NCBI RefSeq assembly: GCF_041949975.1
Contig: NZ_JBHFQG010000005.1
Span: 62,001 to 126,000, forward strand
Reading direction: 5' to 3'
DNA from: Alteribacillus sp041949975
GTDB taxonomy: Bacteria; Bacillota; Bacilli; Bacillales; Marinococcaceae
DNA length: 64,000 nt
The notes under the pieces are model-generated. The model was not told the origin of the DNA. It searched no databases and was given only the letters and a program-made list of their open reading frames with translations. The first letter of the stretch is position 1. Each line of letters starts with the position of its first letter. The position numbers and the translations under genes were made by a program. Of this stretch, positions 7,706 to 17,178 are shown in pieces.

Positions 7706-8639
7706 ATGAGCATGACAGCAGAAAAAGTACTGGACTTTTCGACTCAAACGAAAAACTACCAATTCGTCCCCTACTCTCAAAGCAGCAGGATGTATCAAGT
7801 TAACATTGATAAAGAAGCATTGGATGCTTTTTTTGAAAAAGTAAAAAATGTTGAAGTCCAGGAGCTTGAATATGTTCCTTATAAGAGATTTATCGTTGCA
7901 GGCGCGCTGCAGGACACACTCGGCACAGCCTTTACAAAAACCGTACAAACTATTTTACAGGACCGGCAAACAGGAGGATTTACCCTTGGATTAGAAAAAA
8001 ACACCACAAACACCGATCAATATGTATTATTTTCTACCGCTTTAACGCATCTTATTGGAGAATGCAACTTTGATGCTATGTCAGGAAAATATTATGCCTG
8101 ATTTACAGTAAAACACACTGACGAAAGTGACTCGTACCTTCGACAAGCGTATCGTCTGTTTACATTTCACACGGACGGAACGTTTGTAGATGAATCGACG
8201 GACTGGCTCTTAATGATGAAAATGCAGGAAGAGAATGCAGTTGGCGGGGAATCCAGACTGCTTCACCTTGATGATTGGAAAGATCTCGATTATTTCTATC
8301 AACACCCCTTTGCACAAAAAGAGATCACCTATAAAGCACCATCTAGCAAAAACGTCAATAAAGAAATCAGCAGAAAAACCTTCTTCCATCATAACGGTGA
8401 ACCTTGTCTTTGCTTTATCGATCAATTTGCAAACCCGTCTACTATCGAAGAAGCCAAATATTTACGGGACCTTTCTCAATCTATGGAAGAAGATGAAAAT
8501 GTTATTGAATTGGATTTACCTGTCGGCCACCTAGTCATGGTTAATAACCTGTTCTGGGTTGGACGGCAGAGCTGCTTTTGAGAAAAATGAAAAACTCCAC
8601 CGCGAACTGCTGCGACAGCGCGGACGTTTTCAAGAGTAA
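7706..8639 (+). pseudogene. csiD: Glutarate 2-hydroxylase CsiD/GlaH, interrupted
   Basis: Fe(II)/2-oxoglutarate-dependent oxygenase that hydroxylates glutarate to L-2-hydroxyglutarate. Clear CsiD signatures: IGECNFDAMSGKYYA, SDSYLRQAYRLFTFHTDGTFVDE (iron ligand H and D), LLHLDDWKDLDYF, VPVGHL-like DLPVGHLVMVNNLFW. The frame is stopped by TGA at 8099-8101 exactly where CsiD has Arg (YYA-R-F), a CGA-to-TGA transition, then reopens in the same frame to 8581. A one-base shift near 8570 moves the C-terminal tail (FEKNEKLHRELLRQRGRFQE) to another frame. Start ATG follows GTAGGAGGAATATTT. Confidence 0.9.
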
Positions 8640-8700
8640 ATCATTAATAATTAGAAAAACTCGGCTTGCCGAGACTTTCCTAAAGTACAAGTAACATCAA

Positions 8701-8726
8701 AGGAGCTCTCTTTCTGGAGAGCTCCT
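8701..8726. terminator. Hairpin terminator between csiD and the DJ-1 gene
   Basis: AGGAGCTCTC and GAGAGCTCCT form a perfect 10-bp stem with a 6-base loop; convergent position suggests bidirectional use, though T-runs are weak. Confidence 0.65.
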
Positions 8727-8736
8727 GTTAAATTCC

Positions 8737-9294
8737 TTAAGCTTCATTCACTTGTCTCACAAACTCTTTCATGATGGCTGGCAGATCAGGCCAAGCATGA
8801 CCGGAAACCAGGTTCTTATCGACATAATCCATTTCATTAATATATTCTGCGCCAATGCTTTCCACTTCAGGCTTGCACGCCTGGTAAGCAGTCAACTTCC
8901 GCCCCTTCACCACCTCAGCAATCGGGGTCAGCACAAGGCTTCCATGACACATCACGGCAATCGGCTTGTCTGCTTCAAAGAAATGAGTAACAATGCCGGG
9001 CAAATGTTCATTCATCCGAATATGTTCAGGAGCTCGTCCGCCTGGGATAATCAACCCATCGTAGTCTTCCGCATTCACCTCGGCAAACTCAAGGTTGGCA
9101 TCAATCATATAACCGCGCTTTTCGGTGTATGTTTCCCAGTCTTCAAAATCATGGATGACCGTATTTAACTTTTTCTTATGAGGAGCTGCGATGTCCGCTT
9201 CAAATCCTTCCTCTAAACAGCGGAAATAAGGGTAATACACTTCAAGCGCTTCTACGGCGTCTCCAGTGACAATAAGAACTTTTTTAGATGCCAT
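8737..9294 (-). CDS. DJ-1/PfpI family protein
   Basis: About 185 residues with the class I glutamine amidotransferase-like fold. The nucleophile elbow AVMCHGSLV carries Cys116 and adjacent His, and GLIIPGGRAPEHIR supplies the acidic-helix region. Members act as proteases, glyoxalases/deglycases or chaperones; the exact activity cannot be told. The second ATG (MASKKVL) is chosen because GGAGG sits 6 bases before it but abuts the first ATG. Monocistronic. Confidence 0.9.
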   Translation of the reverse strand: MASKKVLIVTGDAVEALEVYYPYFRCLEEGFEADIAAPHKKKLNTVIHDFEDWETYTEKRGYMIDANLEFAEVNAEDYDGLIIPGGRAPEHIRMNEHLPGIVTHFFEADKPIAVMCHGSLVLTPIAEVVKGRKLTAYQACKPEVESIGAEYINEMDYVDKNLVSGHAWPDLPAIMKEFVRQVNEA

Positions 9295-9497
9295 AAACAT
9301 CCTCCTTCACACGATTTTTCCATAATCTATTACTTCCTTATTTTATCATAAGATATGGTCTGCTACAGGGAAGCCCATGTAAAACCTGTGTGAGTCAGAA
9401 AATATTTCAAAAAAAAAGCATGAAAAATAAGCCCTGTAAAGCGGCTGCAAAAGAATGTTATAAAATTTTTTATATCTAGGGAAAATATTGGATAAAA

Positions 9498-9519
9498 GGT
9501 GGTTTTGAGACACACCACC
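9498..9519 (-). terminator. Terminator of the repeat protein gene
   Basis: GGTGG and CCACC stem with a T-run on the minus strand, 15 bases past the stop. Confidence 0.5.
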
Positions 9520-9533
9520 GCAGGGGAGGGATG

Positions 9534-10331
9534 TTACTGGATGGATCGTTTTAACATATCAATATCTGCTTCTTGATCAATCGATCGTTTGGCAAGTTTC
9601 TCTAAGGTCTTTTCCTGGCCGGCCACAAAGGCCTCTAACCTTTCATAATTTTCAGGGATGCTCGAAAGTTTCTTTTCTAGTCTGCTCTGACCTTCTAACA
9701 ATTCTTCCTTCATTGACAGCATGTCTTCTTTTAAACTGCTCTCCATTCCGTTCATTTCTTTTCTTACATTTCCAAACTCCATTTTAAGCTCAGACCGGAT
9801 GTCACTCGTTTCTTGTTTCATTTCAGAGTGCATGTTTCGCATATCTGTCCGAATGTCTGATTCCATGCTTCCAATATCGCTTCTTACACTTCCTATTTCT
9901 TCTCGGAATTCGGTCTGCATGCTTCCCATTCCATTTCTTACACTATCCATTTCTTCCCGAAATTCGGTCTGCATGCTTCCCATTCCATTTCTCACACTAT
10001 CCATTTCTTCCCGGAACTCAGTCTGCATGCTTCCCATTCCATTTCTCACACTATCCATTTCTTCCCGGAATTCGGTCTGCATGTTTCCCATTCCGCTTCT
10101 CATACTGTCCATCTCTTCCCGGAATTCGGTCTGCATGCTCCCCATTCCATTTCTCATACTATCCATCTCTTCTCGGAACTCGGTCTGCATGCTCCCCATT
10201 CCATTTCTCACACTATCCATTTCTTCTCGGAACTCAGTCTGCATGCTTTTGAATCCAGATTCCATCGAAGTCATTCGTGTATTCAAAGATTGGACTTCTT
10301 TAAGAATCATTTCTAGTATTTTATCCATCAT
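9534..10331 (-). CDS. Helical repeat protein with seven 18-residue repeats
   Basis: 265 residues, no signal peptide or membrane helix. Residues 30-155 are seven near-identical copies of an 18-residue unit MQTEFREEMDSVRNGMGS; degenerating copies (DIGSMESDIRTDMRNMHSEM) continue to about residue 215, and a different charged helix ends the protein. An 18-residue period equals five alpha-helical turns (3.6 residues/turn), so a long amphipathic helix or untwisted coiled coil is expected. Start at the ATGATG (10331) follows AAGAAAGGAGGCAAG. No family name recognised; it may be a structural, DNA-bridging or surface-bound filament protein. Confidence 0.8.
   Translation of the reverse strand: MMDKILEMILKEVQSLNTRMTSMESGFKSMQTEFREEMDSVRNGMGSMQTEFREEMDSMRNGMGSMQTEFREEMDSMRSGMGNMQTEFREEMDSVRNGMGSMQTEFREEMDSVRNGMGSMQTEFREEMDSVRNGMGSMQTEFREEIGSVRSDIGSMESDIRTDMRNMHSEMKQETSDIRSELKMEFGNVRKEMNGMESSLKEDMLSMKEELLEGQSRLEKKLSSIPENYERLEAFVAGQEKTLEKLAKRSIDQEADIDMLKRSIQ
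9867..10244 (-). repeat. Seven tandem 54-bp repeats inside the helical protein gene
   Basis: In-frame 54-bp units, highly similar at DNA level (the opposite strand reads TCGGTCTGCATGCTTCCCAT in most copies). Such arrays expand and contract easily, so copy number may vary among strains. Confidence 0.9.
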
Positions 10332-10369
10332 CTTGCCTCCTTTCTTGTATGATGTTGTTATTATATCAT

Positions 10370-10407
10370 AAACCAATCCTTCCAGCGTTTGCTGGGAGGA
10401 TTGGTTT
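10370..10407. repeat. Strong isolated hairpin
   Basis: AAACCAATCCT and AGGATTGGTTT (11 bp, perfect) enclose a second CCAGC/GCTGG stem. It lies upstream of the repeat protein gene's TATAAT-like box; no T-run, so it may insulate or be a relic of a terminator. Confidence 0.6.
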
Positions 10408-10432
10408 ATAGATGGCCATACAACAGGGTACT

Positions 10433-10880
10433 TTTTTGGGGCCAGACCCTCCATATTATGAACAAATTTAAATGGGATTGTTTCGCCATATTGGATTTAT
10501 GCACGCATGCGGGGCAAATTTGAACACTTTTTCTGATTTATGACTCGACTTTTATACTTTATGACTAACATATTATAAGCGGGATTACGCTTTTATCGTG
10601 GGGGCTGGCTTTCCACATTATGCGCGGTACCAAGGGGGCATTTGCTCTAGGTGCGAGCATTTATGCGCCGCTTTGAAGCTAATATGAACAAATTTCTATC
10701 ATTTATGAATAACTTCTCTTCTTTTATGTACATTTCCTATTTTTAGTTACTTTTGATGCTGTTCCTTAATTCGGGGTCTGGCCCCACATAATTGGGGACA
10801 TTTCACTAAGTTCTGGCAGAAATGAACCCCTTCCCAGCATATTTAAACGATTTCCTCAAACTTATGTTTATGCACAACTT
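10433..10880. repeat. Phased TTATGnAC array A, bounded by inverted GGGTCTGGCCCC
   Basis: About a dozen degenerate copies of TTTATGNACNANTTT spaced mostly 20-25 or about 40 bases. Inverted copies of GGGTCTGGCCCC flank the main part (complement at 10438-10449, direct at 10773-10785). No gene is supportable anywhere in 10408-10996. Similar arrays occur at 41030-41345 and 48575-49010. Confidence 0.6.
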
Positions 10881-10996
10881 CTCTTCTCCCCAGATACACA
10901 GCAGCTTGCCTAGCACCCCAATAATGCTACCATTTCAACACTTATTCTGTACATGTATTTTGCGCTACTTTTCACTTCATCAGACAAATAAAGAAA

Positions 10997-11034
10997 AATG
11001 GCTCGCGCCAAGCCTTCTTTAGGTGCGAGCCATT
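10997..11034 (-). terminator. Terminator of the sugar operon
   Basis: AATGGCTCGC/GCGAGCCATT 10-bp stem followed on the minus strand by ATTTTTCTTT; lies 110 bases past the aldolase gene. Confidence 0.7.
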
Positions 11035-11144
11035 GCCTCGTTGCACTTATACTGTTCTTCTCAAAATTTTAATTACATATCTATTAGTACAAGTAAATCA
11101 GCTGAGCTTATAATACCAACATTTTTACGAACACCGGCACCGTC

Positions 11145-11798
11145 CTACTCCTCGAGATTAAATTCCAGTTCGCGCGAGTTGTTTTCGATTTTTTTAATCG
11201 ATAACGAGTCTAAGATAAGAGCTTTGTAGGCGGCATAGGCGTTATATTCAATTCGTTCGAGCATATCAAAAGCTTTTCGCAGGTTTTTATCGAGAACGAC
11301 GATACCATGTTTATTTAACAGCATGGCAAGCGGCAAAGCATCTTCCTGTCTTGTTTGTACATAGCTTCTGACAATCTCTGCAAGCTCAGGAGAAGTAGCA
11401 GGTGCAAATGGCAGCGTTGGTATAGTTCCAAGCTTTTGCGTAGCTTCTGTTATATTAAGCATTTCCATTCCCATAGCAGCAAATACGAGAGATTCCTTTG
11501 GATGGGCATGAAGCACGCAGCCAATATCAGGCCTTTCACGATAGCAGGCCATGTGCATGTTAATTTCTCTTGTAATGTTTCCGTCGCCTTCTACCTTTTG
11601 TTCGTTCATATTGACGACTAGAATTTCGTGCCGTTGTAAATCGCAGAATTTCTGCTGAGACACTAATGTCGGAGTCATAATAATATGATCATCATTTACA
11701 CGGGCACTTACATTCCCGCCAGCAGCATTGGTTTCAAAGCGCTGAAACATTGTCCTGACAACCTTACAGAGATCTTCTCGTTCTTTTCTATATAGCAA
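11145..11798 (-). CDS. Class II aldolase/adducin family sugar-phosphate aldolase
   Basis: 217 residues; zinc site motif CVLHAHPKES (His pair), the phosphate-binding N-terminal GGNVSARV, and a C-terminal KHGIVVLDKN motif place it with L-fuculose/L-rhamnulose-phosphate type aldolases. It is last in a PTS operon and follows a 1-phosphofructokinase-like kinase; TTG start just after the kinase stop (TAATTTG). Probable role: splitting the phosphorylated hexose or hexitol product of the operon. Exact substrate unknown; the PTS genes upstream are broken. Confidence 0.85.
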   Translation of the reverse strand: MLYRKEREDLCKVVRTMFQRFETNAAGGNVSARVNDDHIIMTPTLVSQQKFCDLQRHEILVVNMNEQKVEGDGNITREINMHMACYRERPDIGCVLHAHPKESLVFAAMGMEMLNITEATQKLGTIPTLPFAPATSPELAEIVRSYVQTRQEDALPLAMLLNKHGIVVLDKNLRKAFDMLERIEYNAYAAYKALILDSLSIKKIENNSRELEFNLEE

Positions 11799-11799
11799 A

Positions 11800-12732
11800 T
11801 TAATAAACCCCTTTCACTTCTTGAATACTCGTTTGCAAACAAAGCGTGTTTGCTTCCTCTATATCAAAATCACTGCTATTGCTTTTGGTCACTTTCGACG
11901 CCGAACAGCCTGCTGCAAACGTCAGCGCTTCTTTCCATGACGAGCCCTTTTCTCTTGCGCCAAACAGGGCTCCTACGAACACATCTCCGGCGCCTGTGTC
12001 GTTGCACTCCTTTACTTTTGGGGCATGCACATTAAAAATTTTCCCCTCGATAAACGCCGTACTTCCCTCAGAACCTTTTGAAAAAATCACATAAGGGACT
12101 TTCTGGTTCAGCTTCCGCAGCTGCGTCAAATCCTGTTCTCCGGCCGGAAACAATTCTTTAAGCTCCTGTTCATTCGGTTTTATAAAATCTACTTCCATAG
12201 CAATTGCTGTTTTTAACGCTTTTCCGCTTACATCACAGGCGGTGGTGCATTGCTTTTCTTTTAGGATAGAAAGAACATCCTCCCACCATGTGACTGGATA
12301 ACCAGGAGGTAAGGACCCGGACAGAATAACCGTGTCTTCTGTTTTCACAGCCGACTTTAAATACTGGCAGAGTTTTTCATGGTTCTGCCTGGAGACTTGA
12401 AATCCATGCTCTGTCACCATTAAGCTGCCTTCCTCTGCCTGGTCCATCAGTACATAGGTGATGCGGGGGGCTGTCTTTTTTTCTAAAAAAAGCTCATAGT
12501 CTACACTTTTATCTTCTAAAATCTTTTTAAACGTATTGGCATTCCGCTCTCCCGCAAACGCCAGAGCAACATTAGGAATTTTCAGACAAGTGAGCGTGTG
12601 TGAAACATGAAGCCCTTTGCCGCCTAGATCTATCTCTTTTTTGTACATTCTGTTATTTTTCCTTTTTTCCAATGGATTCTTTGTAAACAAAATATGATCA
12701 ATCGCAGGGTTCAGCGTAATTGTATAAATCAC
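11800..12732 (-). CDS. PfkB-type 1-phosphofructokinase/tagatose-6-phosphate kinase
   Basis: 310 residues. N-terminal ITLNPAIDHIL, the substrate motif GGKGLHVS and the C-terminal anion-hole/catalytic motif CNDTGAGDVFVGAL (catalytic Asp) identify the FruK/LacC group of PfkB kinases. It would phosphorylate the hexose phosphate imported by the PTS before aldol cleavage. The GTG start overlaps the stop of the IIC pseudogene. The frame is intact, unlike the transporter. Confidence 0.9.
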   Translation of the reverse strand: MIYTITLNPAIDHILFTKNPLEKRKNNRMYKKEIDLGGKGLHVSHTLTCLKIPNVALAFAGERNANTFKKILEDKSVDYELFLEKKTAPRITYVLMDQAEEGSLMVTEHGFQVSRQNHEKLCQYLKSAVKTEDTVILSGSLPPGYPVTWWEDVLSILKEKQCTTACDVSGKALKTAIAMEVDFIKPNEQELKELFPAGEQDLTQLRKLNQKVPYVIFSKGSEGSTAFIEGKIFNVHAPKVKECNDTGAGDVFVGALFGAREKGSSWKEALTFAAGCSASKVTKSNSSDFDIEEANTLCLQTSIQEVKGVY

Positions 12733-14064
12733 ATTACATTCTCCTTATATTCTGTCTCCTCTGCTGTGGCATCAGCTGCATTTCGTGCTTTCATTTTTTT
12801 TAAATAAAGAAAAAACAGCGCGGCCCATATGCCGACAAACAGGAAACCAAAAATATGACCGTCTCCAACTTGGGCAAAAATATAGCGGAAAACCGGGTAT
12901 TCGATGGTGCTCCAGGAAATCATCTGGTAAAGCAATAGCCTGCGTGTCTTGAGCCAGCTGCGTAATCGTTGGGGCAAATCCTGTAGCAATATACAAGAAA
13001 ACAGGTGTTGTGATTAAACCAAGCGCAATCATCCGCAATAAATTGCCGCCGGTAATGATGAGGGCCGGAGCAGCTAGAGAAATATTTATAATGCCTGCAA
13101 ATGGCAGCACATTGTTTCCAGGCAAAATAATGGCGTACAGCAATGTAATGGGCACCCAGACAATGACGGCCACCCAGAGTTCATTGCTTCCTGCTAAAAT
13201 CGGCCAGTCCAGCCCAATATGCAATTTCCGGTGCTTAAAACGACTTTTCATGAAATCAGATATCGCATCAGACAATGGAGATAGCGCCTGCATAAATAAT
13301 TTGGCTACCATTGGGAACAGCGTTAATGCAGCGGCTGCTTGAATCGCTAAAGTGAGCGTTTCAGGAACCGTGTACCCGGTTGCGATCCCTAGAAGGATAC
13401 CGATGATAAATCCCATCACATGATTTTCCGCGAATATACCTTTAATGTATTCGCACCGATATGGCGATCAAACAGCGGCACCTTGCTCAACAGCCAGTTA
13501 AACGGAAGCAAAAATACTCTAGAAACAGTCACACCAGGAATGCCCGTTACTTTTTCAATGGGCTTTTGATTAACATCCGCTATTAGAAGCTCTGCTACCA
13601 TTTGAACAGCCGCTATAACAAAGGCCAGGACAACGCTATTTGTCACTCCGATAACAAGGGCGGCCGTTAAAATTTTCCCCCAGACATTCCAAAGGTCAAC
13701 ATTAAGCGTTTCTGTTTTGTTCATAACAAGAAGCAGTGCGTTTACGGCCATTTGCAAAGGAAACATTAAGAATGCGAGCGGCCACGCCCATGCCAGCGTA
13801 GCTAGCGAAGTCCAGCCGGCGTCTGATATTAAGCTCGATCCCCGTACGTTCGACCAGACCCTGGCCGGCAGGAGTGAGAGCGTCCAACATAAATCCAATG
13901 ACGACTCCCATCCCTGCGAAGGCTACCCCTAAAATAATCCCTGCACTAAAGGCTTCCTTCCACTTCATTCTTACGACTATACCAACGATAATCATTATTA
14001 ACGGTACAAATACAGAGGCACCTAGATCTAAAATATACTGGAAGACATTTTGCAGGACGTCTAC
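12729..14064 (-). pseudogene. PTS galactitol-type IIC, multiply frameshifted
   Basis: Membrane channel subunit of a GatC/SgcC-like PTS. Homology is continuous from VDVLQNVFQYILDLG to the C-terminal KKMKARNAADATAEE but crosses frames near 13830 (GIELN to SDAGWTSLATLAWAWP), near 13440 (IGANTLK to GIFAENHVMGF) and near 12925 (ALP to QMISWSTIEYPVFRYIF). No canonical start codon exists at the expected N-terminus: GTA stands 7 bases after GGAAGG. Several independent lesions make function impossible. Confidence 0.88.
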
Positions 14065-14079
14065 ATCTATCCCTTCCTT

Positions 14080-14356
14080 TTACGTTAATAGATTAATGAG
14101 TTGATTCGTCTCTTCTTCAAGCCCCATTCCTGTCAAAAAATGCAATTCCATTTAATGTGGGGATGTTGTACTCTTTCGTTCCTTTTGTAATGGCGATATA
14201 GACATCACTTTGAGGGATATACTGCTCTAAAGACTTGATATCCACAGCTTCAACACTTGCTCTGACTTTGTTTTCGTTCAGAATCTTCTGAACCTTGGAA
14301 GCAACGGTCTGGCTGGTTGCAACTCCTGAACCACATGCTACAATCACTCTTTTCAT
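14080..14356 (-). pseudogene. PTS galactitol-type IIB with C-terminal frameshift
   Basis: The phosphocysteine motif VACGSGVATSQTVASKV is intact at residue 8. The family C-terminus (LTGMGLEEETNQLINLLT) follows in a shifted frame after a run of six T on the coding strand (five T restore the frame: AFLTG instead of AFFDRNGA), so the protein ends about 15 residues early. A homopolymer slip could be a recent mutation, phase variation or a base-calling error. Confidence 0.75.
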
Positions 14357-14829
14357 AACACTTCACTCCTCATAGGATTTTTTATAAGCTGAAAAATCTC
14401 TTTTTCGCTTTTTGCATTTTTTAACGCTTGAACAAATTGCTGATTTGTAAAAAGGTTCATTAAATACTGCAGCAGTTCCACCTGGGCCTTTGATTCTGTG
14501 ATTCCTAAGAAAAAATAATGAGAGACTTCTAACGATTTATTTTTTTCACCCATATCCCCCATAAAAAGAGGTTTTTCAGAGCTGGCATATGCAATAAAGG
14601 GATAACTAATGTGTTCACAATCTGTATGAGGGATCGCAACATTGATTGTTTCTAATGATAATCCGGTCGGATACTTCTCCTCCCTCTCGGTTAAGGCTGT
14701 TAAATAGGAGGATTTCACATAGTTTTTCTGAAGCAGCCAATTAGCTACTTTTTCAAATAGCTGAGAAGCGGTATCGCATTTTACATTTGGCAAAATAAGA
14801 TTTTGACGAAATAATTCATTAAATGCCAT
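14353..14829 (-). CDS. PTS IIA component (fructose/mannitol/galactitol fold)
   Basis: 158 residues of the EIIA type 2 fold. The phosphoacceptor His lies in INVAIPHTDCEH. It would pass phosphate from HPr to IIB. It overlaps the regulator gene upstream by 11 bases and its end overlaps the IIB start by 4, so the genes form one operon. Frame intact. Confidence 0.9.
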   Translation of the reverse strand: MAFNELFRQNLILPNVKCDTASQLFEKVANWLLQKNYVKSSYLTALTEREEKYPTGLSLETINVAIPHTDCEHISYPFIAYASSEKPLFMGDMGEKNKSLEVSHYFFLGITESKAQVELLQYLMNLFTNQQFVQALKNAKSEKEIFQLIKNPMRSEVL

Positions 14830-16879
14830 GATGGTCCTCCTCTACGTGGTGTTGTAACACGTTCACAACTTCCGATACGTTTTTTGCTTGAAAGAATCTC
14901 TGGGAGTTGGTTTCATCCATAAATAGTTCATTAAGACTTAACAGCGTCGGCACATGATGTTGAAAGTCTGCAGGTGAAAGCGTGACTAATGCTTTAGCCA
15001 TACCGCCGTCCGGCATTTTCACCGGATTTTGAAAAATATTAATATCAAAATCTTCCTTTTTTACTCCATCCGATGGCTTCGCATGCGGCAAATACACTTG
15101 AGGACCGAGCATCATACGATCACTTTCTTTTGAAAAAAGAGCCAGCACTTTCTCGATATAACGCGATTCAATTGAACCTCTCGCTTTCAGATGATTTAAG
15201 CTCGAACGTACAGCTTCGTTCCATGTCAGATCCTCTTTTATAATGTGAATATGCTGTTCATTAAATGTGAAAAAAGGAGGAAGCTCGCTCTCTTCTGTTT
15301 TCTCGACCTCCTGTTTAGTACCAGTGGATTTATCGAAAAAATCTATAATCTTATCGTGAATGACATCCTGTTGTTCCATTTCAATATGGTCTTTTAAGGA
15401 ATGCAGCAATTCTCTCGCTTTTTTCTCGTTGTCGCTTTCAATATATTTCCGTACATTTTTTCTCAGTTGAGCCCGTTCTTTCTGGTCCAAAATCGGGGTC
15501 ACGATGAACGTTTTCTGGGTCGTATCGAGCGGTATGGTAGTGAAAATAAAATCGACTGGTTCTTTCTTTTCATACGTTCTTTCAGAAAACGCGCCTAAAA
15601 ACTCCATGTGCGGAAACATCAGCTTGAGGGTTTCTAACAATAGCTTTGACACCGATGTTCCATTTCGGCAGACTACCATGGCCTTAAAAATTTTTTCATC
15701 TTGTTTATTTGTTTGATATATCCAGGCTTGAACGAGCATCGCAATATATACTTTCTCTTCTTCGGACAGGGGCTTTCCAATATAGTCTTCTAAAGACCCT
15801 GAAGCTCCTTTCACAATCGAACATATGGAGGCATGTTCATCTTGAAAGATCCGGGTGAGGGGATTTTGAACATGTAGCCCTAGTTTCACCCGATATACAG
15901 CCGGCCGGATGTGCAGCAAAAGCTTCTCTTTTAACTCGTCTTTTCTAACCAAATACGTCACTAAGTTTTTTTCGATCTGGTCGATAAACGTATCAATGGC
16001 TGTTCTCAGCTCTTCCCTGTGTGTTAAATGAACAGCCGCCTCCAGCATATTAGAAGACAACACTTGCAGGGTAAGGTAGAGCTGGTCTTTTTCTGTCAGA
16101 CCGCTTTAGTCCCAAAACATATGTTTAATTGCTTCATACTCTTCTGTATGAAAAACGCCATAATCTTCCGTTTCTGGGATCCACTCTTTCTGAAAGGTCT
16201 GAATTCGTTTGATTAATAAATGCAAAAGGACGGGCAGCACTTCCATTTGCTCATCGGTAAAAGATATCTCCAGCCTGTCTTCTGCCCGCAATAGGCGCTG
16301 CCGCAGTAAAAATACTTCATTCGAATCAATAAGCTTTTTTTGTTTTAAAAGGGTTCTTGCAAACTCATATTGAAAGAGCTGTTTTAACTCAGTGACAAGC
16401 AAATTGCGAAGCTGATACTCTGAACCCGAGATATAATAACCATGCTTGCGGCTGTATTGAACCTGGATTGATTTGCTCTTTACTAATTTTTTCATCAGTT
16501 TCATATCAAGAAGCACAGTATTTTTACTTACATCAGTCAACTCTGCTAAATCTTGAAGAGAAAAGGATTCCTTTTCTACCAGAAGAGTAATGAGGATAAG
16601 ATGCACTCTTAATTCCGGCGTTAAATCATCAATAGAAAAATAAGTTGCTTCCCTTAAAATCTCGCTCAGGCCTTTTCTGGCGTTAGCAGGAATGACGATT
16701 TGATCCTCCGGCTGAATGGCCAGTATATGAAAATTATGCTGTTTCAATTCTTCGTTAATCAGCTGGATAACTTTTTCGATTTGTCCTTTTGAGCTGTTTA
16801 ACTGATCTTCTAAATCAGAAATAAAAAGAGTGGAACTGCTTAAAAGCTGCTGCATCGTATTCTTCATCATTTGCTCCAT
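14819..16879 (-). pseudogene. BglG/MtlR-type PTS regulator interrupted by a nonsense codon
   Basis: Transcriptional activator of the LicR/MtlR class: N-terminal HTH domains (residues about 1-180, with LAELTDVSKNTVLLDMK), two PTS regulation domains (His in LLHLLIK and in VHLTHREE/LLLHIRPAVY), EIIB-like (AMVVCRNGTSVSKLL) and EIIA-like (QVYLPHAKPSDG) domains. A TAA at 16106-16108 (FWD-stop-SGLTEKDQLYLTLQ) splits the first PRD; the frame then continues unchanged to 14819. The downstream half could restart at GTG 16063 but would lack DNA binding. Confidence 0.88.
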
Positions 16880-16962
16880 CCGGTCTCCCCCTTTCCTTAT
16901 TGGTTACCTTCAGTATAACGATTACACGTTATCCGTGCGTATCCTTTCAACACAAACTTAGA

Positions 16963-17054
16963 AAAAACGCTTACATTTAAAATTGTGGTGAACGTGAGCA
17001 TATTGTTTTCAGGCACCCTCAAACCCTATCCTTCAAATAAAACGCTTGCAATTT
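16963..17054. promoter_or_regulatory. Two cre-like (CcpA) sites between divergent operons
   Basis: Minus-strand ATGTAAGCGTTTTTTC (16963-16978) and TTGCAAGCGTTTTAT (about 17037-17051) resemble the catabolite-repression consensus WTGNAANCGNWNNCW. They sit between the PTS operon and the GntR operon. Match is by eye and imperfect at the 3' half. Confidence 0.4.
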
Positions 17055-17064
17055 TAAAAACTGT

Positions 17065-17093
17065 TTGACAATTAAGCAAATCTTTTTTATTAT
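17065..17093 (+). promoter_or_regulatory. Promoter of the GntR-TRAP operon
   Basis: TTGACA (17065-17070), 17-base spacer, TATTAT (17088-17093). Confidence 0.7.
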
Positions 17094-17104
17094 AATAATC
17101 AATA

Positions 17105-17145
17105 CCGGTATACCAGATACCTCATACCGAATATCATATATCGGT
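17105..17145 (+). promoter_or_regulatory. Operator palindromes downstream of the promoter
   Basis: GGTATACC (17107-17114) is a perfect palindrome; ACCGA (17126-17130) and TCGGT (17141-17145) form a second inverted repeat. Both lie just past the predicted transcription start and before the GntR gene, fitting autorepression by a FadR-type regulator. Confidence 0.55.
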
Positions 17146-17178
17146 CTTTCCAAAACCTGCATTAGGGAGTGGAAGATA

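Noticed and set aside
9721..10371. Long plus-strand reading frame (216 codons) opposite the repeat protein
   Set aside because: It is the antisense shadow of the 54-bp repeats; no ribosome site and a low-complexity Ser/Ile-rich product.
10822..11229. Two plus-strand frames before the aldolase gene
   Set aside because: Low-complexity, no ribosome site; one runs antisense into the aldolase gene.
14080..14356. Programmed frameshift in IIB at the T6 run
   Set aside because: No downstream stimulatory structure seen, and the same operon has other unrelated lesions, so simple mutation is the better explanation.
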